From Streptomyces umbrinus (GTDB lineage: Bacteria; Actinomycetota; Actinomycetes; Streptomycetales; Streptomycetaceae), in NCBI RefSeq assembly GCF_030817415.1, contig NZ_JAUSZI010000002.1:8432001-8496000 (forward strand): 64,000 bases of DNA. The letters are read 5' to 3'. This document shows, piece after piece, positions 33,582 through 43,140 of this stretch. Within the stretch, counting starts at the first letter, position 1. The number at the start of each line of letters is the position of its first letter. The position numbers and the translations under genes were made by a program. The notes under the pieces were generated by a model, which did not search any database, had not been told where the DNA came from, and saw only the letters and a program-made list of their open reading frames with translations.

Positions 33582-34574
33582 GTGAGTCCCTACGGCTCCG
33601 ACCTCCCCCACGCCCCAGGGGGCGCGGGCGGTACCCCCATGCCGCGGCGCCCGATGCGGCGGAAGCTGCTGCAGGCACTGACTGCGGGCCTGGTCCTGGC
33701 GACCGCCACCGGTTGCACATACAAGGACTTTCCCCGTCTTGGTATGCCCACCCCGACCACGGAAGAGGCTCCGCGGATCCTCTCCCTGTGGCAGGGCTCG
33801 TGGGCTGCAGCGCTCGTCACGGGCGTGCTGGTCTGGGGCCTGATCCTGTGGAGTGCGTTCTTCCACCGGCGCAGCCGCACCAAGGTCGAAGTTCCTCCGC
33901 AGACCCGGTACAACATGCCCATCGAGGCGCTGTACACGGTGGTCCCGCTCATCATCGTCTCGGTGCTCTTCTACTTCACGGCCCGCGACGAGACGAAGCT
34001 CCTCAGCCTCGACAAGAAGCCCGACGTGACGGTCAACGTCGTCGGCTTCCAGTGGAGCTGGGGCTTCAACTACATCGAGAACGTCGACGGCTCGACCGGT
34101 GACGCGGCGACCGACAAGAACCTCGATGCGATTCCGAACAGGTTCAAGGAGCAGTTCCCGGCGAACGCCGGCGGCGTCTACGACGTCGGCACGCCTGCCA
34201 CGAAGAACCCGCAGAACGGCAACCCCGGTCCGACCCTCTGGCTCCCCAAGGGCAAGACGGTCCGCTTCATCCTCACTTCGCGTGACGTCATCCACTCCTT
34301 CTGGGTGGTGCCGTTCCTCATGAAGCAGGACGTCATCCCGGGCCACACCAACTCCTTCCAGGTGACTCCCAACAAGGAGGGCACCTTCATGGGCAAGTGC
34401 GCCGAGCTCTGCGGTGTCGACCACTCCCGGATGCTGTTCAACGTGAAGGTCGTCTCTCCCGAGCGCTACGAGGCCCACCTCAAGGAGCTCGCCGAGAAGG
34501 GTCAGACCGGTTACGTCCCGGCCGGTATCGAGCAGACGGACCACGAGAAGAACCGGGAGACGAACAACCTGTGA
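33582..34574 (+). CDS. ctaC: Cytochrome c oxidase subunit II
   Basis: Lipoprotein subunit (lipobox Cys45 in TGC) with two membrane helices (about 70-95 and 112-135) and a C-terminal cupredoxin domain. The CuA site is intact: HSFWVVPF, then [13 protein letters not shown] with two Cys, His and Met. It receives electrons from the cytochrome c domains of QcrC and passes them to CtaD. GTG start with GGAAGG upstream. Residues 7-20 ([14 protein letters not shown]) come from a short repeat element apparently inserted in frame ahead of the basic signal region. The stop overlaps ctaD (GTGA). Confidence 0.96.
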   Translation: MSPYGSDLPHAPGGAGGTPMPRRPMRRKLLQALTAGLVLATATGCTYKDFPRLGMPTPTTEEAPRILSLWQGSWAAALVTGVLVWGLILWSAFFHRRSRTKVEVPPQTRYNMPIEALYTVVPLIIVSVLFYFTARDETKLLSLDKKPDVTVNVVGFQWSWGFNYIENVDGSTGDAATDKNLDAIPNRFKEQFPANAGGVYDVGTPATKNPQNGNPGPTLWLPKGKTVRFILTSRDVIHSFWVVPFLMKQDVIPGHTNSFQVTPNKEGTFMGKCAELCGVDHSRMLFNVKVVSPERYEAHLKELAEKGQTGYVPAGIEQTDHEKNRETNNL

Positions 34575-36307
34575 GCATCCTCAATGAACCTCAGGGTGCC
34601 GCCGCGGCCGAAGACTCGTACGAGAACGAGCTACCGGTACGGCGCAAGCAGCCCGGCAACGTTGTGATCAAGTGGCTCACCACCACTGACCACAAGACGA
34701 TCGGTACGTTGTACCTGGTCACCTCGTTCGCGTTCTTCTGCATCGGCGGCGTGATGGCGCTGTTCATGCGCGCCGAACTGGCCCGTCCCGGCACGCAGAT
34801 CATGTCGAACGAGCAGTTCAACCAGGCGTTCACGATGCACGGCACGATCATGCTGCTGATGTTCGCGACGCCGCTGTTCGCCGGTTTCACCAACTGGATC
34901 ATGCCGCTGCAGATCGGCGCGCCCGACGTGGCGTTCCCCCGTCTGAACATGTTCGCCTACTGGCTGTACCTGTTCGGCTCGCTGATCGCGGTCGGCGGGT
35001 TCCTCACCCCGCAGGGGGCGGCCGACTTCGGCTGGTTCGCCTACAGCCCGCTCTCCGACGCGGTCCGCTCGCCGGGCATCGGCGCCGACATGTGGATCAT
35101 GGGTCTGGCGTTCTCCGGCTTCGGCACCATCCTGGGCGCGGTCAACTTCATCACCACCATCATCTGCATGCGCGCGCCGGGCATGACCATGTTCCGCATG
35201 CCGATCTTCGTGTGGAACGTGCTGCTCACCGCGGTCCTCGTGCTGCTCGCCTTCCCCGTCCTGGCCGCCGCGCTGTTCGCGCTGGAGGCGGATCGGAAAT
35301 TCGGCGCACACATCTTCGATGCCGCCAACGGCGGTGCCCTGTTGTGGCAGCACCTGTTCTGGTTCTTCGGGCATCCAGAGGTGTACATCATCGCGCTGCC
35401 GTTCTTCGGCATCATCAGTGAGGTCATCCCGGTCTTCTCCCGCAAGCCGATGTTCGGCTACATGGGATTGATCGGCGCGACCATCGCCATCGCCGGCCTG
35501 TCGGTGACGGTGTGGGCCCACCACATGTACGTCACCGGCGGTGTGCTGCTGCCGTTCTTCTCCTTCATGACGTTCCTCATCGCCGTGCCAACGGGTGTGA
35601 AGTTCTTCAACTGGATCGGCACGATGTGGAAGGGATCGTTGTCCTTCGAGACCCCGATGCTGTGGGCGACGGGCTTCCTGATCACGTTCACCTTCGGTGG
35701 TCTGACCGGTGTCATCCTGGCCTCGCCGCCGATGGACTTCCACGTCTCCGACAGCTACTTCGTGGTGGCGCACTTCCACTACGTGGTGTTCGGCACGGTC
35801 GTGTTCGCGATGTTCTCCGGCTTCCACTTCTGGTGGCCGAAGTTCACCGGCAAGATGCTCGACGAACGCCTCGGCAAGATCACCTTCTGGACGCTGTTCA
35901 TCGGCTTCCACGGCACCTTCCTCGTCCAGCACTGGCTGGGTGCCGAGGGCATGCCCCGTCGTTACGCGGACTATCTCGCGGCCGACGGCTTCACCGCCCT
36001 GAACACGATCTCGACGATCAGCTCGTTCGTGCTCGGTCTGTCGATCCTGCCGTTCTTCTACAACGTGTGGAAGACCGCCAAGTACGGCAAGAAGGTCGAG
36101 GTCGACGACCCGTGGGGTTACGGCCGTTCGCTGGAGTGGGCCACGTCCTGCCCGCCGCCGCGGCACAACTTCCTCACGCTGCCGCGGATCCGTTCCGAAT
36201 CCCCCGCCTTCGACCTGCACCACCCGGAGATCGCCGCTCTCGACCAGCTCGAGAACGCCGGTCACGGTGAGAAGGCCCTCGCTGGTGGCAAGGAGGCCGG
36301 CAAGTGA
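34571..36307 (+). CDS. ctaD: Cytochrome c oxidase subunit I
   Basis: A 578-residue, 12-helix catalytic subunit of the aa3 terminal oxidase. Heme and copper ligands are visible: HGTIMLL (heme a), [15 protein letters not shown] (CuB His and the cross-linked Tyr motif), WAHHMYVTG (CuB His pair) and [11 protein letters not shown] (heme ligands). The GTG start overlaps the ctaC stop, and its stop overlaps ctaF, so the three are translationally coupled. The long upstream frame from 34397 is a shadow of ctaC. Confidence 0.97.
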   Translation: MSILNEPQGAAAAEDSYENELPVRRKQPGNVVIKWLTTTDHKTIGTLYLVTSFAFFCIGGVMALFMRAELARPGTQIMSNEQFNQAFTMHGTIMLLMFATPLFAGFTNWIMPLQIGAPDVAFPRLNMFAYWLYLFGSLIAVGGFLTPQGAADFGWFAYSPLSDAVRSPGIGADMWIMGLAFSGFGTILGAVNFITTIICMRAPGMTMFRMPIFVWNVLLTAVLVLLAFPVLAAALFALEADRKFGAHIFDAANGGALLWQHLFWFFGHPEVYIIALPFFGIISEVIPVFSRKPMFGYMGLIGATIAIAGLSVTVWAHHMYVTGGVLLPFFSFMTFLIAVPTGVKFFNWIGTMWKGSLSFETPMLWATGFLITFTFGGLTGVILASPPMDFHVSDSYFVVAHFHYVVFGTVVFAMFSGFHFWWPKFTGKMLDERLGKITFWTLFIGFHGTFLVQHWLGAEGMPRRYADYLAADGFTALNTISTISSFVLGLSILPFFYNVWKTAKYGKKVEVDDPWGYGRSLEWATSCPPPRHNFLTLPRIRSESPAFDLHHPEIAALDQLENAGHGEKALAGGKEAGK

Positions 36308-36702
36308 AGGTCCAAGGCAAGATGTTCATCTGGCTGGCCGTCTTCGTGCTGGCCATGGCCATCGTCTACGGCGTGTGGTCCAAGGAGCCCGCCGGCACCA
36401 CGGCGCTCTTCCTGGGCTTCGGCCTGTGCATCATGATCGGCTACTACCTGGCCTTCACGGCCCGGCGTGTCGACGTGGGCGCCCAGGACAACAAGGAGGC
36501 CGACGTCGCCGACGACGCCGGTGAGGTCGGTTTCTTCAGCCCGCACAGCTGGCAGCCGCTCTCCCTCGGTATCGGTGGCGCGCTCGCCTTCATGGGCGTG
36601 ATCTTCGGCTGGTGGCTGCTCTACTTCTCGGCCCCGATCATCATGATCGGCCTGTGGGGCTGGGTCTTCGAGTACTACCGCGGAGAAAGCCAGAACCAGT
36701 AA
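36304..36702 (+). CDS. ctaF: Cytochrome c oxidase subunit IV (actinobacterial type)
   Basis: A 132-residue protein with four hydrophobic segments (about 5-22, 30-52, 88-108, 108-125) and acidic middle loop. It matches the actinobacterial CtaF subunit that stabilises the oxidase in the bc1-aa3 supercomplex. The GTG start overlaps the ctaD stop. It is the last gene before a terminator. Confidence 0.93.
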   Translation: MKVQGKMFIWLAVFVLAMAIVYGVWSKEPAGTTALFLGFGLCIMIGYYLAFTARRVDVGAQDNKEADVADDAGEVGFFSPHSWQPLSLGIGGALAFMGVIFGWWLLYFSAPIIMIGLWGWVFEYYRGESQNQ

Positions 36703-36717
36703 CACGCGCAGAGCACA

Positions 36718-36754
36718 GGAAGCCCGGACACTCCGTCAGGAGGTCCGGGCTTCC
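36718..36754 (+). terminator. Terminator of ctaCDF
   Basis: Perfect 12-bp stem GGAAGCCCGGAC/GTCCGGGCTTCC with a 13-base loop, 15 bases after the ctaF stop. Confidence 0.85.
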
Positions 36755-36831
36755 CTCGTTTGCCACACCGCTCATCCCTCGCACGGCCCACTCGACGCGC
36801 CGGGTCCGGCCCCGCTTCCTAGCGTGAGGTC

Positions 36832-38079
36832 ATGAGCCACACACCGCGATACCGCACAGCCGTCAGCACGGCACTCATAGTCGCCCTCGGCGCCGGGGTC
36901 ACGGCCTGCGGCTCCGACGGCCACCCGCTCTCGGCCAAGCCGTACGACGCCGCAGAGGACATCTCCTTCAACATCCCCGTGGACGACGGCAAGAAGGCCG
37001 ACCCGGACAAGCCCCTGGAGATCACCGCGGAGGACTCCGACGGCCGCATCACCGACGTGACCGCCACGGACGCCACAGGACGGTATGTGGCGGGCGAACT
37101 CTCAGCCGACGGGAGCCGCTGGCACAGCACCTCCCCGCTGGCCGCCGGCGTCCACTACAGGCTCCGCGTGAGCACCGAGGACGAGGACGGCGCTCCCGGC
37201 CGCAAGGTTGTCGACTTCGACACCGGAACGCCCACCACGAAGAAGCGGCTGGACGTGAAGTTCGGGCCCGACAAGGGCACGTACGGCGTCGGCCAGCCCG
37301 TCACCGCCGAGCTCAGCCTCCCGGTCAAGGACAAGGCCGCCCGCGCCGTCGTGGAGCGCTCACTGAAGGTCGACTCCCGGCCCGCCGTGGACGGCGCCTG
37401 GCACTGGGTGGACGACAGGAAACTGCACTACCGCCCCAAGGAGTACTGGCCCACCCAGGCCACCATCAGCGCCCACAGCAACCTGTCCGGGATCAAGGTC
37501 GCCGAGCGCCTCTGGGGCGGCAGGGCCAAGCCCCTGACCCTGACCACGGGCGACCGCGTGGAGGCCGTCACGGACGCCTCGGCGCACTCCATGACGGTCT
37601 ACAGGAACGGCGAGGCGATCAAGTCGATCCCCGTCACCACCGGCAAACCGGGCTATGACACCCGCAACGGCGTCAAGGTCGTACTGGGCAAGGAAGGTAC
37701 CGTTCGCATGACCAGCGCCAGCATCGGTTCCTCCGACTTCTACGACCTGATCGTCCACAACTCGGTCAGGCTCACCAACAGCGGCGAGTACGTTCACGCC
37801 GCCCCCTGGTCCACGGGTTCCCAGGGCTACGCCAACGTCAGCCACGGCTGCACCGGCATGAGTACCGCCAACGCCCAGTGGTTCTACGAGAACATCCGCG
37901 CCGGCGACATCGTCCAGGTCGTCAACTCGTCCGGCGACATGATGGCCCCGTTCGGCAACGGCTTCGGCGACTGGAACCTCACCTGGAAGAAATGGCGCAC
38001 GGGCAGCGCCCTGGTGGCCGACACCCCGGAGGGCCCCGGCCCGGGAGCCCGCCTGAGGCTACGCCCGGAGTCCGTGTGA
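36832..38079 (+). CDS. L,D-transpeptidase lipoprotein (YkuD, Ig-like front)
   Basis: A 415-residue exported enzyme. A short signal ends at lipobox Cys26 (TAC-GS). Two Ig-like domains (about 40-230) precede the YkuD catalytic domain (about 240-370), with H322 in VHAAPW and the SHGC motif ending in catalytic Cys340. Such enzymes make 3-3 cross-links in peptidoglycan or attach proteins. It sits inside the respiratory island but is separated by a terminator from ctaF, so the link is probably positional. Length and domain order match the LdtMt2-type class. Confidence 0.92.
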   Translation: MSHTPRYRTAVSTALIVALGAGVTACGSDGHPLSAKPYDAAEDISFNIPVDDGKKADPDKPLEITAEDSDGRITDVTATDATGRYVAGELSADGSRWHSTSPLAAGVHYRLRVSTEDEDGAPGRKVVDFDTGTPTTKKRLDVKFGPDKGTYGVGQPVTAELSLPVKDKAARAVVERSLKVDSRPAVDGAWHWVDDRKLHYRPKEYWPTQATISAHSNLSGIKVAERLWGGRAKPLTLTTGDRVEAVTDASAHSMTVYRNGEAIKSIPVTTGKPGYDTRNGVKVVLGKEGTVRMTSASIGSSDFYDLIVHNSVRLTNSGEYVHAAPWSTGSQGYANVSHGCTGMSTANAQWFYENIRAGDIVQVVNSSGDMMAPFGNGFGDWNLTWKKWRTGSALVADTPEGPGPGARLRLRPESV

Positions 38080-38112
38080 GCTATTTCGACTGGCTGAGGG
38101 GCCACGGGCCCC

Positions 38113-38156
38113 GAAGGGGCGCGGGGAACTGCGCGACCAGCCACACACGGCCCGCA
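38113..38156. repeat. Dispersed palindromic repeat, half copy
   Basis: Right arm AAGGGGCGCGGGGAACTGCG then CGACCAGCCACACACGGCCC between the converging transpeptidase and receiver-like genes. Confidence 0.8.
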
Positions 38157-38185
38157 GTCGCGAGATCACACCAATTCCGCGGCGA

Positions 38186-38587
38186 CTAGGCGCTCAGGGC
38201 CCGCTTACTGCGAAGCAACCCCGCCAGGGCAGAGGCAAACTCCACCGGCTCCACCGGCAAGGTCACCGCGGCGTCGGCCCGGCTCCACGTGGCCAGCCAC
38301 GCATCCTGAGGCCGCCCGATCAGCAACAACACCGGCGGACAGTTGAAGATCTCGTCCTTGATCTGCCGGCAGATCCCCATCCCGCCCGCGGGAACGGCCT
38401 CGCCGTCGAGCACGCAGACATCGATGCCACCGCGGTCCAGCTCCTTGATGACGGCGGCGGGCGTCGCGCACTCGATGAACTCGACCTGAGGCACGTCCGT
38501 GGCCGGCCTCCGGCCGGTGGCGAGCCGCACCTGCTCACGGGTGTTGGAGTCGTCGCTGTAGACCAGCACCGTTGCGGTCGGCTGCAT
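38186..38587 (-). CDS. Stand-alone degenerate receiver (pseudo-receiver) protein
   Basis: A 133-residue single-domain protein with the alternating pattern of a CheY-like fold and a strong GGAGGAAG ribosome site. Acidic D12/D13 (VYSDDSN) and a phospho-site-like D61 (CVLDGEA) remain. The usual Thr/Ser position is Gly91 (LLIGRP), and the conserved Lys before the cis-Pro is Leu110 (VTLPVEP). Normal phosphorylation signalling is therefore unlikely; binding of another protein or ligand is more likely. It is divergent from ctaE, which suggests, but does not prove, a link to respiratory control. Confidence 0.78.
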   Translation of the reverse strand: MQPTATVLVYSDDSNTREQVRLATGRRPATDVPQVEFIECATPAAVIKELDRGGIDVCVLDGEAVPAGGMGICRQIKDEIFNCPPVLLLIGRPQDAWLATWSRADAAVTLPVEPVEFASALAGLLRSKRALSA

Positions 38588-38764
38588 TCTTCCTCCGGGA
38601 CGTCAGCGTCGTAGAGACAGATACGGACAGGGTCCGATGCGCGGATGCTACCCCCTTGAACACATGGTCAACAGCGGTTCGGACAGGGCTTCGATGGGCC
38701 ATATGGGCTGGACACGACCCACAGACACTCCGAACGGCACCCCCGGGAGTGAGGGCGAGATAAG

Positions 38765-38785
38765 CGACCGACATAATGTCGGTCG
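38765..38785 (+). promoter_or_regulatory. Perfect palindrome over the ctaE start codon
   Basis: Arms CGACCGACAT and ATGTCGGTCG meet around one A, and the right arm begins with the ctaE ATG. As RNA it makes an 8-bp stem with a 5-base loop holding the first two bases of the start codon. The likely ribosome site GAGGGCGAG (38751-38759) lies just outside the stem. Confidence 0.8.
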
Positions 38786-39396
38786 TGGCGACAGCAACGA
38801 CAGTAGAAACCGGGCACGCGCACCCGTCGGTCAATCGGCCGAACCTCACCAGCGTCGGAACCATCATCTGGCTGAGTTCCGAGCTGATGTTCTTCGCGGC
38901 CCTCTTCGCGATGTACTTCACCCTGCGATCGGTGACCGGGCCGACTCACTGGAAGGAGATGGCGGAACATCTCAACTTCCCGTTCTCGGCCACGAACACC
39001 ACGATCCTGGTGCTCTCCTCCCTCACCTGCCAGCTCGGCGTGTTCGCCGCTGAGCGCGGGGACGTGAAGAAGCTCCGGATGTGGTTCATCGTCACCTTCA
39101 TCATGGGTGCGATCTTCATCGGCGGTCAGGTCCTCGAGTACACCGAACTGGTCAAGGAAGCGGGCCTCTCGCTCTCCTCCGACCCGTACGGCTCGGTGTT
39201 CTACCTGACCACCGGCTTCCACGGCCTGCACGTGACGGGTGGTCTCATCGCCTTCCTGCTTGTCCTCGGGCGCACCTACGCCGCCCGCAGGTTCACGCAC
39301 GAGCAGGCGACCGCCGCCATCGTCGTGTCCTACTACTGGCACTTCGTCGATGTCGTCTGGATCGGCCTCTTCGCCACGATCTACATGATCAAGTAG
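38776..39396 (+). CDS. ctaE: Cytochrome c oxidase subunit III
   Basis: A 206-residue membrane protein with five helices. Family residues are [17 protein letters not shown] near the start, GQVLEYTEL in the middle and FHGLHVTGG with the C-terminal [13 protein letters not shown]. It is the short five-helix actinobacterial form of the aa3 oxidase subunit. Here it starts the ctaE-qcrCAB unit instead of sitting with ctaCDF. The start codon lies in a palindrome (see 38765-38785). qcrC follows after 65 bases. Confidence 0.95.
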   Translation: MSVVATATTVETGHAHPSVNRPNLTSVGTIIWLSSELMFFAALFAMYFTLRSVTGPTHWKEMAEHLNFPFSATNTTILVLSSLTCQLGVFAAERGDVKKLRMWFIVTFIMGAIFIGGQVLEYTELVKEAGLSLSSDPYGSVFYLTTGFHGLHVTGGLIAFLLVLGRTYAARRFTHEQATAAIVVSYYWHFVDVVWIGLFATIYMIK

Positions 39397-39461
39397 CCGG
39401 GCCCGTTCCCGAGCACATTCCAGAAGCATCGACGCAGAAGATCCTGACACCGGGGTAATCC

Positions 39462-40271
39462 GTGAAAAAGCTCTCCGCACGACGACGCCATCCGCTGGCG
39501 GCGCTCGTCGTCCTACTCCTCGCGCTGGCATGCACCGGGGGGCTGTATACCGCGTTCGCGCCCGCGGACGAGGCGCAGGCCGGTACAACCGCCCAGTCCC
39601 TAGCAATCGACGAGGGCAAGAAGCTCTACGCCGTCGGCTGCGCCAGCTGCCACGGCACCGGCGGTCAGGGCACCACTGACGGTCCGAGTCTCGTCGGTGT
39701 GGGCGCCGCGGCCGTCGACTTCCAGGTCGGCACCGGCCGCATGCCGGCCCAGCAGCCCGGCGCGCAGGTACCGAAGAAGAAGGTCATCTACTCGCAGGCC
39801 GAGATCGACCAGCTCGCGGCGTTCGTCGCCTCGCTGGGTGCCGGTCCGACGGTGCCCACCGAGGCGCAGTACAACCCCGAGGGCGCGGACATCGCCAAGG
39901 GCGGTGAGCTCTTCCGTACCAACTGCGCCCAGTGCCACAACTTCACCGGCAAGGGCGGCGCGCTGACGAACGGCAAGTACGCCCCGACGCTGGAGGATGT
40001 CGACCCGAAGCACATCTACGAGGCCATGCAGACAGGCCCGCAGAACATGCCGTCCTTCCCCGACACCACGCTGACGGAGAAGAACAAGCAGGACATCATC
40101 GCGTACCTCGACGCGGTCAACAGCAACGACTCGGAGAGCCCCGGTGGTCTGGAGCTGGGCGGCCTCGGGCCGGTCAGTGAAGGCCTCTTCGGCTGGATCT
40201 TCGGTCTCGGCGGTCTGATCGCCGTCGCCGTGTGGGTCGCCGCCCGGACCGCAAAGGCCAAGAAGTCATGA
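39462..40271 (+). CDS. qcrC: Diheme cytochrome c subunit of the bc1 complex
   Basis: A 269-residue protein with two cytochrome c domains, CASCH (Cys60, Cys63, His64) and CAQCH (Cys155, Cys158, His159). An N-terminal membrane/signal segment and a C-terminal membrane anchor (about 240-262) flank them. In actinobacteria this protein replaces soluble cytochrome c and carries electrons directly from the Rieske centre to CuA of CtaC in the III2-IV2 supercomplex. GTG start; its stop overlaps qcrA (ATGA). Confidence 0.96.
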   Translation: MKKLSARRRHPLAALVVLLLALACTGGLYTAFAPADEAQAGTTAQSLAIDEGKKLYAVGCASCHGTGGQGTTDGPSLVGVGAAAVDFQVGTGRMPAQQPGAQVPKKKVIYSQAEIDQLAAFVASLGAGPTVPTEAQYNPEGADIAKGGELFRTNCAQCHNFTGKGGALTNGKYAPTLEDVDPKHIYEAMQTGPQNMPSFPDTTLTEKNKQDIIAYLDAVNSNDSESPGGLELGGLGPVSEGLFGWIFGLGGLIAVAVWVAARTAKAKKS

Positions 40272-41335
40272 GTAGCCAAGAGACCCCAGAAGAGAACCTG
40301 CCCGCCGAGCGGGCCGACGACGAGCACGCGCACGGCGCCGTGAGTGTCGCGGACGAGAAACACCCGTTCGCGGACCCCGGTCTGCCGCCGCACGAGCACC
40401 GGATCCAGGACATCGACGAGCGGGCCGCCAAGCGCTCCGAGCGCACGGTCGCCTTCCTGTTCACGCTGTCGATGCTGGCCACGGTCGGCTTCATCGCGTC
40501 GTTCGTGACGATTCCCGCCGACAAGATCGTCTACATCTTCCCGCTCGGTCACATCAGCGGACTGAACTTCGCCCTGGGCATGACGCTCGGTCTGGCGCTG
40601 TTCTGCATCGGCGCGGGCGCGGTCCACTGGGCCCGCACCCTGATGTCCGACGAGGAGATGACCGACGAGCGCCACGCCATCGCGGCGGAGCCCGAGGTCA
40701 AGGCCAAGGTGCTGGCCGACTTCAAGCAGGGCGCCAAGGAGTCCGCGCTCGGCCGCCGCAAGCTGATCCGCAACACGATGTTCGGCGCGCTGACGCTGTT
40801 CCCGCTGTCCGGCATCGTCCTGCTGCGCGACCTCGGTCCGCTGCCGGAGGACAAGCTGCGGCACACCTTGTGGCGCAAGGGACTGCAGCTCGTCAACATG
40901 AACACGAACGAGCCGCTGCGTCCCTCCGACGTCGCCGTGGGCTCGCTCACCTTCGCCAAGCCCGAGGGCCTGGAGGAGCACGACCACGACTTCCAGACCG
41001 AGATCGCCAAGGCGGCCCTGATGATCGTCCGGCTGCAGCCGGACGACATCAAGGACAAGCGTGAGCTCGAGTGGTCCCACGAGGGCATCGTGGCGTACTC
41101 GAAGATCTGCACCCATGTCGGTTGCCCGATCTCCCTGTACGAGCAGCAGACCCACCACGTCCTCTGCCCGTGCCACCAGTCCACCTTCGACCTCGCCGAC
41201 GGTGCCCGAGTTATCTTCGGCCCGGCCGGTCACGCCCTGCCGCAGCTGCAGATCGGTGTGAACGACGAGGGGTACCTCGAGGCGCTCGGCGACTTCGACG
41301 AGCCCGTCGGTCCTGCATTCTGGGAGCGCGGATGA
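40268..41335 (+). CDS. qcrA: Rieske iron-sulfur subunit of the bc1 complex
   Basis: A 355-residue protein with an acidic N-terminus, three membrane helices (about 60-80, 95-115 and 165-185, the actinobacterial arrangement) and a C-terminal Rieske domain. The [2Fe-2S] ligands C281/H283 and C300/H303 are present, as are the disulfide cysteines C286 and C302. It accepts an electron from menaquinol. ATG overlaps the qcrC stop, and its stop overlaps the qcrB start. Confidence 0.96.
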   Translation: MSSQETPEENLPAERADDEHAHGAVSVADEKHPFADPGLPPHEHRIQDIDERAAKRSERTVAFLFTLSMLATVGFIASFVTIPADKIVYIFPLGHISGLNFALGMTLGLALFCIGAGAVHWARTLMSDEEMTDERHAIAAEPEVKAKVLADFKQGAKESALGRRKLIRNTMFGALTLFPLSGIVLLRDLGPLPEDKLRHTLWRKGLQLVNMNTNEPLRPSDVAVGSLTFAKPEGLEEHDHDFQTEIAKAALMIVRLQPDDIKDKRELEWSHEGIVAYSKICTHVGCPISLYEQQTHHVLCPCHQSTFDLADGARVIFGPAGHALPQLQIGVNDEGYLEALGDFDEPVGPAFWERG

Positions 41336-42969
41336 GCACTACGACCACTTCCGACTCGCGCTCGCGCGAGAAGGCGCCGGCCGGCGAGAAGATCGCCGAC
41401 TGGGCCGACGGCCGGCTGGGGATCTACTCCCTGGCCAAGGCCAACATGCGCAAGATCTTCCCGGACCACTGGTCCTTCATGCTGGGCGAGATCTGCCTCT
41501 ACAGCTTCATCATCATCATCCTCACGGGTGTGTATCTGACGCTGTTCTTCCACCCCTCGATGAACGAGATCGAGTACCACGGAAGCTACGTTCCGCTGCA
41601 GGGGCAGCTGATGTCGGAGGCCTTCGCCTCCACGCTGGACATCAGCTTCGACGTCCGCGGCGGTCTGCTCATCCGGCAGATCCACCACTGGGCGGCCATC
41701 GTCTTCCTGGCCGGCATGTTCGTGCACATGATGCGCGTGTTCTTCACCGGCGCGTTCCGCAAGCCGCGTGAGATCAACTGGATGTTCGGCTTCCTGCTGT
41801 TCGTCCTCGGCATGTTCACCGGGTTCACCGGCTACTCGCTCCCGGACGACCTGCTCTCCGGCACCGGCGTCCGCTTCACCCAGGGCGCGATCCTCGCCAC
41901 GCCGATCGTCGGAACGTACATCTCGATGTTCCTGTTCGGCGGGGAGTTCCCGGGCGGCGACTTCGTCTCGCGGTTCTACTCGATCCACATCCTGCTGCTG
42001 CCCGGCATCATGCTGGGGCTCGTGGTCGGCCACCTGATCCTGGTCTTCTACCACAAGCACACGCAGTTCGCGGGTCCCGGAAAGACCAACAAGAACGTCG
42101 TCGGCATGCCGCTGCTGCCGGTCTACATGGCCAAGGCCGGGGGCTTCTTCTTCCTGGTCTTCGGTTTCATCGCGATGCTGTCCGCGGTCGCGTCCATCAA
42201 CCCGATCTGGGTGCTGGGACCGTACCGGCCCGACCAGGTGTCCACGGGCGCCCAGCCGGACTGGTACATGGGCTTCGCCGAGGGTCTGATCCGCGCGATG
42301 CCAGGCTGGGAGATCAACCTCTGGGGTCACACGCTCGTCCTGGGTGTGTTCATCCCACTGGTGCTCTTCGGTCTCTTCCTCGGCATCCTGGCGCTCTACC
42401 CGTTCATCGAGTCCTGGATCACCGGGGACAAGAGCGAGCACCACATCCTGGACCGGCCGCGCAACGCGCCGACCCGTACGGCCTTCGGTGTCGCCTGGGT
42501 GACCGCGTACATGATCATGCTGATCGGCGGTGGCAACGACATCGTCGCGACCCACTTCCATCTGTCGATCAACTCGGTCACCTGGTTCGTCCGGGTCGGG
42601 TTCTTCGTCGGACCGGTCGTCGCGTTCGTCGTCACCAAGCGGATCTGTCTCGGCCTCCAGCGCCGCGACAAGGACAAGGTGCTGCACGGCCGCGAGTCGG
42701 GCATCATCAAGCGCCTGCCGCACGGTGAGTTCATCGAGGTCCACGAGCCCCTCAGCCAGGAGGCTCTGCACACCCTCACGGCGCACGAGCAGTACGAGCC
42801 GGCCGCGATCGGCCCGGCGGTCGACGAGAACGGTGTCGAGCGCAAGGTGAAGGGCCCGCAGAAGCTGCGCGCCAAGCTCAGCAACGCGTACTTCGGCGAG
42901 GACAACCAGATCCCGAAGCCCACCGCCGAGGAGTACAAGGAGATCACGAGCGGCCACGGCCACCACTGA
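41332..42969 (+). CDS. qcrB: Cytochrome b subunit of the bc1 complex
   Basis: A 545-residue membrane protein with cytochrome b helices, paired His heme ligands (HHWAAIVFLAGMFVHMMRVF and the second pair near SIHILLLPGIMLG), and the quinol-site motif PDWYMGFAEG (PEWY-like). A hydrophilic C-terminal extension of ~120 residues is typical of actinobacterial QcrB. It is the last gene of the ctaE-qcrCAB operon, and QcrB is the target of anti-mycobacterial bc1 inhibitors. The ATG overlaps the qcrA stop. Confidence 0.96.
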   Translation: MSTTTTSDSRSREKAPAGEKIADWADGRLGIYSLAKANMRKIFPDHWSFMLGEICLYSFIIIILTGVYLTLFFHPSMNEIEYHGSYVPLQGQLMSEAFASTLDISFDVRGGLLIRQIHHWAAIVFLAGMFVHMMRVFFTGAFRKPREINWMFGFLLFVLGMFTGFTGYSLPDDLLSGTGVRFTQGAILATPIVGTYISMFLFGGEFPGGDFVSRFYSIHILLLPGIMLGLVVGHLILVFYHKHTQFAGPGKTNKNVVGMPLLPVYMAKAGGFFFLVFGFIAMLSAVASINPIWVLGPYRPDQVSTGAQPDWYMGFAEGLIRAMPGWEINLWGHTLVLGVFIPLVLFGLFLGILALYPFIESWITGDKSEHHILDRPRNAPTRTAFGVAWVTAYMIMLIGGGNDIVATHFHLSINSVTWFVRVGFFVGPVVAFVVTKRICLGLQRRDKDKVLHGRESGIIKRLPHGEFIEVHEPLSQEALHTLTAHEQYEPAAIGPAVDENGVERKVKGPQKLRAKLSNAYFGEDNQIPKPTAEEYKEITSGHGHH

Positions 42970-42993
42970 TCTTCGACCTGTTCGCCACGGCAG

Positions 42994-43022
42994 GAGCCCC
43001 GTCCATTGCCCGGACGGGGCTC
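42994..43022 (+). terminator. Terminator of ctaE-qcrCAB
   Basis: Perfect 11-bp stem GAGCCCCGTCC/GGACGGGGCTC with a 7-base loop followed by TTTG, 25 bases after the qcrB stop. Confidence 0.9.
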
Positions 43023-43140
43023 TTTGCCGTCCCCGGGGCTGGATAGGGTGGACCTGTTCCCGTACGAGCCATGAGCTACGGGCGAGATCTCACATCCCAC
43101 AGGCGTCCCCAACGCGGGACGGACGACCCAGGAGCGGCAT

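Noticed and set aside
38588..38775. Additional small gene between the receiver-like gene and ctaE
   Set aside because: The open frames there lack ribosome sites and run antisense or into ctaE out of frame; the gap is better explained as a divergent promoter region.
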